NCBI RefSeq assembly: GCF_910592395.1
Contig: NC_088308.1
Coordinates: 17,065,501-17,129,500, forward strand
From: Lineus longissimus
Lineage: Eukaryota; Nemertea; Pilidiophora; Heteronemertea; Lineidae
Direction: 5' to 3'
Length of the DNA stretch: 64,000 bases
Part shown: positions 46,250-57,300 of the stretch, piece after piece
Numbering within the stretch: the first letter of the stretch is position 1
Layout: each line of letters opens with the position of its first letter
Program-made: the position numbers and the translations under genes
Notes under the pieces: generated by a model
The model's database searches: none
What the model was told of the DNA's origin: nothing
Seen by the model: the letters and a program-made list of their open reading frames with translations, nothing else

Positions 46250-48912
46250 ATGGACAGTCAACGGAAAGGAGGTTTATTTGGAACTTATGGTTCATCTGAT
46301 CCAACACTTAATGTTCCAGGTATGTGCAGTAGTTCGCTATTTCATGTATTATATCTGTCCTTCACATTTCATCATCATACCCATCCCATGCATTGAATGC
46401 ATGCATGTAGGCCCCTATGCATTGTTGCAGTTGCACACTCGCAGTATGTATTTTTATCAGCAGTGAATGACCGTCATACTCTGCTGGTCTTATTGCGACG
46501 ACAGAAGTTCATGTTTCGATCAAGTTATAGATCTATTTTCCTCACGGTTGCATAATCGCTCTACTCGTACATCACACCGAATACATTACCATACTGATTA
46601 TTGTTACTCCGATCTGATCCTGGTATCTCGTTGACGTTGGCGCGTCATCAAGGAAAAAAGTAACACAGACACAATAAACAATATCGCCGATGTTGGGTAG
46701 TTACCAACAGTCCAACCAAGGCTAAGGAGTGGAGGGATTTCAATTTCGTCCAATGGTTTTTTGTAACAAATTCTCAACATCATCATAGGCCCCAGCTCAT
46801 GTCTGCCCTGTGTAAAAAATTACTGATAAAATACTTGCTATGTACTCATTTCAGTTACTTCAAGTCCCAATTCGATGATGTCTCCTTATCTTAATTTTGA
46901 CCCAGCATATATTTCTCCGGTAAGTTAAACTGACTATTGATCAAAAAATGTTTTGTTGGAAATCTTTTACTTGAATGATACAATATTAGGAACACATGCC
47001 ACAATATACTCTGTGTCATCATGATGGCAGGGTCACAATGAGGTGGATATCTATCATAGTTTCTGGGTGCCATCTAAACTGCGAGACATCTTAATGTTAA
47101 TTACTTTGGCTGGTGTAAGATAAATGTACAACGTACTGATTGGGACAGTATGGTGATAGGTGGATGTGAGAATGCATTTTCTTTGAAAGTTGCAGAAATG
47201 TCAGTTTATGCATGGTGATTTAAAACAAATTACATGTATGATAATGTCAATTCAACTTTGCAGAGTCCTGGTTCAGAGTTTATCATGCCAGAAGGAGCCA
47301 GTGCTCATAGAGGAAGATTTGAACTTGCATTCTCACAAATTGGCGGTTCAGTACTTGTTGGTAAGTTGAAGCATAAGATGATAACATAAATTCATTGTTA
47401 TACAGATTATATGTAATAAGTATTATCCCAGTGTTCTCCACAGGGTTTTCTCAAGGTAGGGTGATACCCTTGATTTTCAAGAAGTGTTGCCAGTGTGCCA
47501 CACAAGATGTAGGGTGGCCAGCAGTTTGAGGTAGGGTGGCCCTATAGGAACCCTCTACAAAGTTCTAGAGCAAGGTAGGGTGGCTCTTCCAAGGAAGGGT
47601 GGTAAGCTGACAAGGTAGGGTGGGCCACCCTGACAAATGGCCTTGTGGAGAACACTGTATGCTATTTGATTTGCTGAATTTTGAGACCAAGTATACAAAC
47701 CTGACTGTCCAGTCTACTCTAAAACATCTAACTGCTAAAATTCTTCTCCCCGAGTAGCTTTTGGATATACATGAATTCGTGAATGAGGTTGATTTTAGTC
47801 GTCTCTATACAGTAGAACCTCCCTATTAAGGACACCCTTTCTATTAAGGACACTAGTTTTGGTCCCAAATTGGGTGTTTCCATTCAATATGACCTCTGTA
47901 ATCAGGACACCTCTCTATTGTGGACAACACTTGTCAGTCCCCGAGGGTGTCCTTAATAGAGAGGTTCTACTGTACTTGTTTGTCTTATAATCATGTTTCC
48001 TTTGTCTAGGTGCTGGAATTGGTGGAACAAATGGTGTCCTCAGTGGACTTAGGGCAACGAGAGAACTGGCAGGAGCGGCAAAGCGAACACAGTAAGTCAA
48101 CATTCCTCGGTACATTTCATCATTTTCCATCATTGCGCCAGCAAAAATGACACCTATAAATTGATAGAGACAATATGTACATGTACTTCTTGACAGAGCT
48201 AATAATACTGTAAACCTGGAAATGTTCATGGAATTGGAAATCTTTGAAAGTTATCGGAGTGCAACAGTGGGAACATGTCACCTCTGAGGTCCCAGTCGGC
48301 CCTGACTTCATTTTACCACGGATTTTAGCAGATTTAGTACCTTAACTCTTCAATGACATTCTCTGCTATTCTAATTTCAGGATGTTGAATTTCGTCGCCA
48401 AACAAGGAGCGTCTTCTGCTCAATCTTTAGGTGTACTTGCCCTAATGTACAGTGTATTCGGTGTTGTGATAGGCTGGGCTCGAGGTGTTGAAGATGAACT
48501 GAATACACTCACAGCTGGAACAGCAACAGGACTTCTTTACAAATCATCATGTGAGTTGAAGGTCACCTTCACCTTGACGTGTTTAGTCATAAAAAGAAAT
48601 TTTTTAAAACTTAGTTTCCATGTACACCCTTGTAGGAAAGTAATTGGACACCAGATTAACTTGTTTATACTATTTCGATCTAGTCTGATTCTTGACTTGG
48701 CCATCTGGTAGCCAAATATGAAAATGTATAAAGTGTGATATCTTGCTCTACTGCATTTTTAACACTCCCTTGGCTATAAAAATCTTCTTGTTCTTCTTTC
48801 AGCTGGTCTAAAAAAATGTGCCCGGGGAGGAGCTATAGGGTTTGGGTTGGCTGCAGCATACTGTGTAGTGACGAGTGGAGATAAAGTTAAGGAGTTCATG
48901 TCAAGCAGATGA
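46250..48912 (+). CDS. TIMM23: mitochondrial import inner membrane translocase subunit TIM23, 197 aa
   Basis: Coding exons: 46250-46319, 46855-46919, 47264-47360, 48010-48091, 48381-48550, 48803-48912; phases agree and all sites are GT-AG. TIM23 is the channel-forming subunit of the TIM23 complex, which moves presequence proteins across or into the inner membrane. The soluble N-terminus has the conserved MMSPYLNFDPAYISP block; then EFIMPEGASAHRGRFELAFS leads into the four-helix Tim17/22/23 domain with glycine-rich helices (GAGIGGTNGVLSGL, LGVLALMYSVFGVVIGWARG, AGTATGLLYKSS, RGGAIGFGLAAAYCVV). Length is close to human TIM23 (209). The N-terminal tail is a little shorter, otherwise nothing is missing. 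Confidence 0.96.
47429..47657. mobile_element. MITE with CAGTGTTCTCCACA ends, in a TIMM23 intron
   Basis: 229 bp with terminal inverted repeats CAGTGTTCTCCACAGG and (inverse) CCTTGTGGAGAACACTG. The interior is a simple tandem of GGTAGGGTGGC. No ORF. Confidence 0.8.
47809..47973. repeat. fold-back repeat copy in a TIMM23 intron
   Basis: From ACAGTAGAACCTCCCTATTA to AATAGAGAGGTTCTACTGT, with GTTTTGGTCCCAAATTGG and TTCAATATGACCTC inside; reverse orientation to the 42032 copy. Confidence 0.9.
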
Positions 48913-49479
48913 GGAAAGAGCTGAGTTAAAAAGACATTTATTGATTGAATTTCATCTGGACATTTTTCATAAACTGTGATCATTGAACTATTCATTGGGA
49001 ACTTTTCCTTCTCATCGGGATTAGATTCTTTTGTGAAGTGGCAGGACTGCCTTTGGTACAGTACAAGGGCATTTGAATATCAGAAAACATTCAAATTTTG
49101 TTCATTTTTTGCCCATGATAAAGGCTTAGACATGTAACAACGTTATAGGTATGTTTTTAGGAAGCTTTGATAACGAGATTGGACACTCCTGCTACATTTT
49201 AGCTGGTTAGCTTTTAATGTTTGGGCTGCCTGGTCATCATGAATAAGATGTTGTCGCTTGCAAGGTGTCAACAGCGAGCCATTTGAAGCACAATTGTTGA
49301 CAGAGTTACACAAATGCTACATTACAAGAGCAACGGTTCCTTGGATGCTGACCTGACACAGATGCATTGTGCATGTTGTATAGAAGAAGGGTAACCTGAT
49401 CCTAAGCCAGAGTGGCAATATGAGTTGAGGCTGTCATTCAATTATTTTGTGTTGAGCAATTTCATTGGCCACCTGTTTA

Positions 49480-49775
49480 TAATGTTGGGATTTATATAGC
49501 GCAGTATCCAGGCTGTTCGCCCGCTCAAAGCGCTTTACATTATTACCTAGTCTCTCCTGAAATCTTTCAGGGGAACTCAAGGAGCAACTCATACAGCGTT
49601 CACTTGATCGTTTCAGACCGGTACCCATTTATACTCCTGGGTGGAGAGAGGCAACTGCAGGGTTAAGTGTCTTGCCCAGGGACACTGAATCAGTATTGTG
49701 GTTCCAACCGAGTCGAACCCACGACCTTTCGGTTATGAGTCCGGCGCTCTAACCATTACTCCACTGATTCCCTTT
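49480..49775 (-). repeat. tRNA-derived SINE, family 2, in the TIMM23 3' UTR
   Basis: On the minus strand the right end is a tRNA-like head: AGTGGAGTAATGGTTAGAGC, CGGACTCATAACC (CAT anticodon position), then the B box GGTTCGACTC. The body has GGGCAAGACACTTAACCCTG and the other end has AAAGCGCTTTGAGC and GCGCTATATAAATCCC, a tail seen in many marine invertebrate SINEs. It lies between the TIMM23 stop and its likely polyA signal at 50008. Tail fragments recur at 56640-56705 and 57150-57200. Confidence 0.75.
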
Positions 49776-50007
49776 ATGAGTGTGCGTCTGACAGATTTCC
49801 CGCCCTATTGAGTCAGCGGTGAAAGGAGGAGACTTTTAGATTGACATTCACTGTCGGCATGTCGGCATGTCTCACGTAAATCATGGATACTCAAATCACT
49901 GCTCTGTAATTCATTTTGTATGTTTTATGCCCTTTCTGTACCGTACATGTTTTATGAATCACCTTGTATATAGTTGTACCATTGAGAAAGCAATGGTATT
50001 AATACAA

Positions 50008-50013
50008 AATAAA
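50008..50013 (+). terminator. probable TIMM23 polyadenylation signal
   Basis: AATAAA about 1.1 kb after the stop codon; the 3' UTR would include the SINE. Confidence 0.45.
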
Positions 50014-50170
50014 TTTATCAGAATAGAATTTTATGTTTGTTGATTCTTGTAGTACCAGATGGAAAGATATCCTGTGCAAAGATGTGATTGAAAAGTCATC
50101 ACAAATTTCAGATATTTATTGACAATTCAGAACAAGCTCAAGGTATCTCGGCAAAATGTCAAAACTATGT

Positions 50171-50332
50171 ACAATAGAACCTCTATTAAGGACACCTTGG
50201 GGACTGGCAAGTGCTGTCCTTAATAGAGAGGTGTCCTGATTAGAGAGGTGTCAAATTGAATAAAAACTACCAATTTTGGACAAAAACTAGTGTCCTTAAT
50301 AGAGAGGTGTCCGCTAAGGGAGGTTCCACTGT
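50171..50332. repeat. fold-back repeat copy
   Basis: ACAATAGAACCTCTATTAAG at the left, CTAAGGGAGGTTCCACTGT at the right; orientation as in the 42032 copy. Confidence 0.9.
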
Positions 50333-50625
50333 ACTGCATATGTGAACATTACACCAAAATGGGGGCATGTGGTATTGTCCATATAAATCTGAAAGTGGAT
50401 CAAAATTGACATAAGTTGATGTGATCAGTGACTGCTCAATACTAGGCCTGGTGACTGACTGCCTGATTTGGCATGAGGGGTCACAGAATACATGTACTTC
50501 TTGTAGTTACCATGACAAAAGTCACAATCAGCACAGGGAGACTCCAGGGGAATGTCCCAGCCAGTGTTTAGAATCACTCTGGGGACAAAGTCACAACCAG
50601 TTGAGATTGTACCTGGACATTGTTA

Positions 50626-50751
50626 CAATGGGTGATATGAATAAAGACTAGCAAATGCTTTTACTTCAATTTTGTACAGAAAGGCCTAGTGTAAATGTAC
50701 ATGGAGTTTTAGATAAAAGCATTTGCTAGTCTTTATTCATATCACCCATTG
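50626..50751. mobile_element. palindromic MITE, family CAATGGGTGATATG, copy 2
   Basis: 126 bp. CAATGGGTGATATGAATAAA and its exact inverse at the far end; interior with GTACAGAAAGGCCTAGTG, as in the copy at 26188-26313 but reversed. Confidence 0.85.
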
Positions 50752-51216
50752 ATGGGACTACAAGGACTGTGTCACAACCTATTCCAACCGATCCTAGAAT
50801 ATTCCAACCAGACCACGGTGTAGTCTTATTTCTACTGCTCAGGCATATTACTAAGAATGGGAATCAATGGTTGTCATTGCACCTAGGGTGTTCTCGCCAC
50901 ACATTTCTGCTTTGATGAAAACGGTGAACAACTCAAGAAAGTGACACAACCAGCTCAGTATAATGGGAAATTATATGACAGCAATTTGGAAGCATTAAGA
51001 ATGCACCAAGCAAATCAGGCAATTCATTAAAGAATGTTGCAAACATTTCCAGATGGTGGCACCTGAAAAATGTCAGACTGGCTCTTGGTTGTGCTCTTCT
51101 GAAGAAGGGGTAGTTCAGACAGTCATTTCATAGTCATCATGGAACTCCACACCCTGTATTGGACGTAACCGGTACCATGAACAATCTCGGGATCCATGGT
51201 GATACATGAACGATGT

Positions 51217-51397
51217 ACAGTGGGACCTCCCTTAGAAGACACCTCTCTATTAAGGACACCTTCTCTATTAAGGACACGATTTCTGGTCCCAAATTGGTTG
51301 TTTCCATTCAATTTGACCTCCCTAATCAGGACACCTCTCTATTAAGGACAGCATTTGTCAGTCCTGAGGATGTCTCTTAATAGAGAGGTTCTACTGT
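51217..51397. repeat. fold-back repeat copy
   Basis: From ACAGTGGGACCTCCCTTAG to TAGAGAGGTTCTACTGT, reverse orientation. It lies at the inner edge of the left inverted arm. Confidence 0.9.
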
Positions 51398-51530
51398 GTA
51401 TATAAGTGGCAACCAATTTGGGTTGTCCTGGACAGTGTCCCAATCATGCAATACCACCATGTCTTTTCATCTTAATTTTACTCTTTGTCATTAGCTGAAA
51501 AATAGTTGCAGGTACAACTCCCATTCCATG

Positions 51531-51682
51531 TACAGTGGAACCTCCTTAAAGGGACAATATAGGCAGCTGCTAGGCAGGCAATATATAGTTACACAAAGTT
51601 GCCAATAGGGGTCTCTCACATCTCACAGTACGTCGAAATGATTCATGCTTGTATGAGGAATATATCAAGTGCTGAATCTGGA
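51531..51682. mobile_element. partial fold-back end joined to a partial TTAAAGGG MITE
   Basis: TACAGTGGAACCTCC (fold-back end) runs directly into TTAAAGGGACAATATAGGCA, the end of the MITE whose full copy is at 58936-59155. The MITE match fades near 51682. This looks like insertion of the MITE into a fold-back copy followed by loss of the remainder. Confidence 0.6.
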
Positions 51683-51751
51683 GTGGCCACAGGTGCCTAA
51701 AGATGCCAGAATTGCAGCTATGAAATCAACTTCCATTCGAGTGATACAACT

Positions 51752-51914
51752 ACAGTAGAACCTCTCTATTATGGACACCCTCGGAACTGAAAAGTGCTGT
51801 CCCTAATAGAGAGGTGTCCTGATAAGAGAGGTCAAATCGAATGGAAACTACCAAAAGTAATGTCCTCAATAAAGAGGTTGTGCTTGATAGAATCCGCTAA
51901 GGGCAGTTCCACTG
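51752..51914. repeat. fold-back repeat copy
   Basis: From ACAGTAGAACCTCTCTATTA to GGCAGTTCCACTG, with an internal gap around 51860. Confidence 0.85.
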
Positions 51915-52017
51915 CATATGATCATAAAATACAGATACTGCTCCTTTATATGTGGTCGGTAGGTTGTGTATATTGGGGGACTAATTCATAGTTCACTTTC
52001 CTCAGCACTTGTCTTTT

Positions 52018-53420
52018 ATGACTTCAAGGTATTTTAAGGTGGTCCCTTAGTCCACAACCCTGATCCAGTTGTGATGTTTAATGCTTCAGAATCATTTGTA
52101 ACCCAAATGTCCAATGATACTTGTGAAGAGGAATCTTGGGGCGTGTTATACCCCATGGTGTTGCAGTGGTTGTGACTTTGTCCACGAAAACCCAAATTAG
52201 TTGTCTTGAAGGTATTTTAAGGTGGTCCCTTCGTCCACAACCCTGATCCAGTTGTGATGTTTAATGCTTCAGAATCAGTTGTAACCAAAATGTCCAATGA
52301 TACTTGTGAAGAGGCATCTTTGGGCGTGTTATACCCCATGGTGGTATTGAAGTGGTTGTGACTTTGTCCTGGAAAACCCAAATAAGTTGCTATCGTTGAT
52401 GGGTTCATTGCTAGAATCAGTTGTAAACAAAAATGTCCAATGATACTTGTGAAGAGGCATCTTGTGATGTGTTATACCCCATGGTGGTATTGAAGTGGTT
52501 GTGACTTTGTCCAGGAAAACCTAAATTACTTGTCTTCAAGGCATTTTGAGGTGGTCCCTTTAAATAGTCCACAACCCTGATTCAGTTCTGATGTTTAATG
52601 CTAGAATCATGTCCATGTCCAATGATACTTGTGAAGAGGCTTCTTGGGATGTGTTATACCCCATGGTGGTATTGAAGTGGTTGTGACTTTGTCCAGGAAA
52701 ACCCAAATTAGTTGTCTTCAAGGTTTGTTGAGGTGGTCCCTTAGTCCACAACCCTGATCAAGTTGTGATGTTCAATGCTAGAATCAGCTGTAACCCAAAT
52801 GTCCAATGATACTTGTGAAGAGGCATCTTTGGGCGTGTTATACCCCATGGTGGTATTAAAGTGGTTGTGACTTTGTCCACAAAAACCCAAATTAGTTGTC
52901 TTCAAGGTATTTTGAGGTGGTCTTTCATCCACAACCCTGATCCAGTTGTGATGTTAAATGCTAGAATCAGTTGTAACCCAAATGTCCAATGATACTTGGG
53001 AAGAGGCATCTTGGGGCGTGTTATACCCCATGGTGGTATTAAAGTGGTTGTGACTTTGTCCAGGAAAAGCCAAATTAGTTGCCATTATACATTGTTGATG
53101 GGTTTAATGCTAGAATCAGTTGTAACGAAAATGTCTAATGATACTTTGGAAGAGGCATCTTGGGGCGTGTTATACCCCATGGTGGTATTGAAGTGGTTGT
53201 GACTTTGTCCAGGAAAACCCAAATTAGTTGTCTTCAAGGTATTTTAAGGTGGTCTAGTCCACAACCCTGATCCTTTTGTGATGTTCAATGCTAGAATCAG
53301 TTGTAACCAAAATGTCCATTGATACTTGTGAAGAGGCATCTTGTGATGTGTTATACCCCATGGTGGTATTGCAGTGGTTGTGACTTTGTCCAGGAAACCC
53401 TAATTATTTGCCATCATACA
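52018..53420. repeat. ~190-bp tandem array, about 7 units
   Basis: Units carry AAGGTATTTTAAGGTGGTCC, TCCACAACCCTGATCC, CAGTTGTAACCCAAATGTCC, ATGATACTTGTGAAGAGGCA, GTGTTATACCCCATGGTGG and GTTGTGACTTTGTCCAGG. Some units lack the AGGTGGTCCC part. Short open frames on both strands are repeat by-products. Confidence 0.92.
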
Positions 53421-54045
53421 TCATTGATGGGTTCCGAGATGATTCATGGTACTGGTTACATACGAAAGTGAATGTGCCTCAGTCTATCGTCCTGAACAGA
53501 CACAGAAGATCCATGATGGCTCTGAATCAACTGTAATGCAACTTAAACTCGGCCACTTCAGAAATGCATGATAACCAAGAGCCAGTCTGGATATTGTTCA
53601 CCGTCCCCCTGAACTGTTCGCAACATTTTTTCATGCTTCTAATTTGCTGTCATATTGCCCATTGTACCGAGCTAGTTGTGTCACTCACTCACTGTCCAGA
53701 CTACTTGGATTCACAGCGACTGAGAAAGTGATTGATGCAGTTTTTCACCAACCTGACAGTTGTCCTCACCTGGGCCGAGTTCAGAAGCTGGTCAGGTGCT
53801 CGTTTTATCACCAGCGAATTAAATCATTTGCCTTCGTCACATTCCTGGCTATGGTGTTGCACAGCCAGGCTTTCCCCAGATTTCATTTTTAGACTTACAT
53901 TTTTAGGGCAACCCATGAGGTATCGGTCAGACCTAAATGGCTCAAGTTGAGCAAGGCAAATGCGAAACCAAGTGGTCTGTGTCTGGTGGTGTTAACCATA
54001 TTGACCACTAAATAAATAACAAAATGTCTGATACATTTCATTAAT

Positions 54046-54051
54046 TTTATT
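54046..54051 (-). terminator. probable INTS1 polyadenylation signal
   Basis: AATAAA on the minus strand about 350 bases after the INTS1 stop codon. The 3' UTR would contain the MITE at 54223-54358. Confidence 0.5.
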
Positions 54052-54222
54052 CCACCAAAATACATTAAGCATACACAATGTGTAAGGATTCAACATGATT
54101 TTCTTTTCTGATGCCAACCAAATATTACATTGATCCGGATGAACATTATTACAGAAAAATGTTGCTAGCTTCAGCTTTGCGATCATTTTTTCCAACTCTC
54201 ATAACAATCACTTCTGACAAAC

Positions 54223-54358
54223 TACAGGGTGGCTCAGAATTATTTCCCCTATGTCACATGATTTGGAAACAGAGTACTGTACATTTTACATGTAAGCTGT
54301 ACAATAATCTGTTTCCAAATCATGGGACACAGGGAAAATAATTCTGGGCCACCCTGTA
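54223..54358. mobile_element. small MITE, family ACAGGGTGGCC, copy 3, in the INTS1 3' UTR
   Basis: 136 bp, TACAGGGTGGCTCAGAATTA at one end, AATAATTCTGGGCCACCCTG at the other, with a second internal inverted pair (TGATTTGGAAACAGA and inverse). In RNA this would form a long hairpin. Confidence 0.8.
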
Positions 54359-54399
54359 TACCAGATGTGCTTAATAAAGTGCATAGACCAGTCTGTCCT

Positions 54400-57300
54400 T
54401 TACTGTAACATGGTCTCCATGTTAAGCAGTTGTATAGCATCGGTAATATGAGATCCCATGTCAATTTTGGAGGAGATTCCGGCTGAGAAGGCCTTTTGTA
54501 GAATAGTACTTGCATGCTCTGAAATGACATGAAAAAGATATTCTGTAACCTGTGAAATATGAAGGTACGGCAATGAAATGTCGATTAAACGAAATTCAAA
54601 TTCTGTGTATTACGCAATGATGAATAAGCATTATTCAAACCAAATGATATTAATATCATCTCAAGAGGATGAACATGGCTGAGTCCGGAAGGTGCAAGTG
54701 CAACACATCTGATCAGACACCAGAGCATGAACTCCAGACCTGCCTACTCTGGGACACTGAGAGACTAGCCACATGGCCACACAGTGCATCATTGGAGACC
54801 AAGCTCTTGGGATCAAGGGAGGAACAAGAGATGACAGCAAGGTTTATAAGAGACATAGGCCTGGTTGTGTAGTATAGCCATAGATAGTAAATTGAATGCT
54901 AAGAAGAAGAATGATTTTAATATGACATGAATTGGCAAATAAAGGACCTGCAATATAGTATTAAAATTTTTATGTAGACAAACCTTGTCCAAGCAGAGAG
55001 AATTCCGGCAGATGTCGAAGAGCTGAATCGATAACTTCATGGTTCTCACTCTCCAAACACTTGATATAGGAAGGAACAAACTGGCCACACGAGCTGAAAT
55101 GAAAGGTAATAGAGGTTCTTATTGTCAAAACCAACCAAAAAAGGAACCTCATAGCCTACTGGTAATCACTGCTGGCTACCACGCAATAGGGCCCGGGTTC
55201 GATCCCCGGGAGAACCCATGATGTATTTCTGGATGACCCGGCGTGGCTTTCAAGGAACTAAAATTCCTGGCTCTTCACAAACGCATGAAATACTCGAGGG
55301 TCTCTCGGATGAGACTAAAAGCCGTGGTCCCTTGTACCTGAGTGTCTGTGCCGGGGCAAGTAAAAGATCCCACATAGGTGGACAGTAGCCTATAGTGCCA
55401 AGTGGACTCCACACCTCTTGCGAAAATCCAAGTAGGATTACGACGCCGATATTGATATGATATGATATCGAAAAACAATGGTCCTGAGACCAAGTTTCTT
55501 GCAGAGAAGGTACTTGTCAGTCAGACAAGGATCCCTGAACTGTGAAGTGTGAGCAAATCAGGTAATTCTGCTGGTCACACCCGCAAATTCGACTACAGTG
55601 CTCCTGTGTCTCCTGGGATTGTCGAATCGAGGGGTTGTTGCTTGGTGTTGGCGACTCAAATACAGTGGAACCTCCTTTAGCGGACACCTCTCTATTGAGG
55701 ACAACCTCTCTATTATGGACACTAGTTTTGGTCCCATTGGTTGTTTTCATTCAATTTGACCTCTTTAATCAGGACACCTCTCTATTGAGGACAACACTTG
55801 TCAGTCACGAGGGTGTCCTTAATAGAGAGGTTTTAGAGTACTACAAGTTGATAGGCTTATTGAGAGATTGATTGTAAATGTACCTTGGGTTTGACCTGAC
55901 GTGCCTCATCACCAACATGAAGGCTATGTTCCTAATCCTCTCATTGTTGTGGTAGATCAACCTCTTTAAATCACCCTGAAATCAATAAAAGTAAATCATT
56001 ATAACTCCTTATAGCACACAATGTCAAGGTGTTTTAGATTACACCTGAACCTCCCTTAGCGGACAACTCTCTATTAAGGACAACCTCTCTATTAAGGACA
56101 ACCTCTCTATTAAGGACACTAGTTTCTGTCCCGAATTTGTTGTTTCCATTCAATTTGACCTCTCTTATGAGGACACCTCTCTATAAAGGACAGCACTAGT
56201 CAGTCCCAAGGGTGTCCTCAATAGAGAGGTTCTACTGTAATTGCTAAGCCTAGTCCAGAACCTTCTGCAGAAACCAAGGAGTGCCATTTTAGACCAGTTG
56301 AAAACAAGAGTACCGGTATAATACAGCGAGCACTGGTCCGGCCAGGAACATTAGTTTGATCAGAATACTGCTCTTACCAGAAAATGCTCCAAAATTTCCA
56401 CCTTTCGCTTGGCAGTGTTGTCTAAATCTTCAAGGACCTCAGTAATGTCTGAAATGAGTAATACATTCTTTTATTCGATGTACTCGTACTTCATGTACAA
56501 TGTAAATGACATCTTGACACACGAGGCTCCAATATCGCAAAGTCTCTTTAAGGAGCCTAAGACTGCCAGTTACATGTACATAGGTAGGGATTGAACTTAG
56601 TCGGGAACCTAGCAGAAGTTGATTTAAACTGTGATTGATTCGTCCTTTGTCGGTGACAGAGACTGCATGTAGGGTTAAGTGTCACGCTCAAGGACACCGA
56701 GAGGAAACAATGGTGACCCTTTGGCAGATCACAGTATTACAGACCAAAGGTTTACCTTCTTCAGATCTGTCTTTTCCTATCTTGACCAAAAATGGATTCA
56801 ACTCGGCCATCGTCCAAGGGGATGAGGAGCGTGTCGGTAGCAGTACCGGTCCTGCCTCAAGAGGGTTCTCTGGTCCCTCAGCTTCCTGTCTTGGCAAGGA
56901 CAAGCCGGCGAGCAGGCTCTTCAGTATAGAGAAATCTGGTAGTAAGTTGGTCAGAGCACTGCAAGTAGGAGATTTGTTGGAAATAACAAGGCATGTTGAC
57001 GTTTAAAAAATCTATAATCATGCTTGCGCATTAATGAAGCGATGTGAAAAAACACAGAACCATATGGCCTTCACTTTAATAGAACTACAAGAGAAAAACG
57101 ATACCATCCAACTGAAGCTCTTCGCGATTCACAATTTAGCACTATATAATATAATAATAATGTCCTAGTCTTATATAGCTGCTCTAAGCGCTTCTGAAGT
57201 GTCCTTTGAAAAGTAACGTCTTTAAATTTGACACAAAACTGTCTTTCATATATTCCGGGATTGCGTTCCACAGCTATTGCCAGGCAGAATAAACTCAACA

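Larger units (their letters stand above)
50937..53697. repeat. long inverted-repeat structure enclosing a tandem array
   Basis: Left arm 50937-51195 and right arm about 53436-53697 are inverted copies of each other with moderate divergence. Shared blocks are CCGAGAT..TTCATGGTAC, AACCAAGAGCCAGTCTG, GCAACATT, AATTTGCTGTCATAT and GTTGTGTCACT. Between them lie fold-back copies, a partial MITE and the 190-bp tandem array. No transposase ORF is inside, so it is either a non-autonomous element or an inverted segmental duplication. Confidence 0.6.

Noticed and set aside
49700-49775. tRNA-like sequence with CAT at the anticodon position
   Set aside because: It continues into a SINE body and tail and the acceptor stem does not pair; it is a SINE head, not a tRNA gene.
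55146-55220. tRNA-like sequence with a good B box
   Set aside because: No proper anticodon arm, and the body matches a dispersed repeat (18100-18355).
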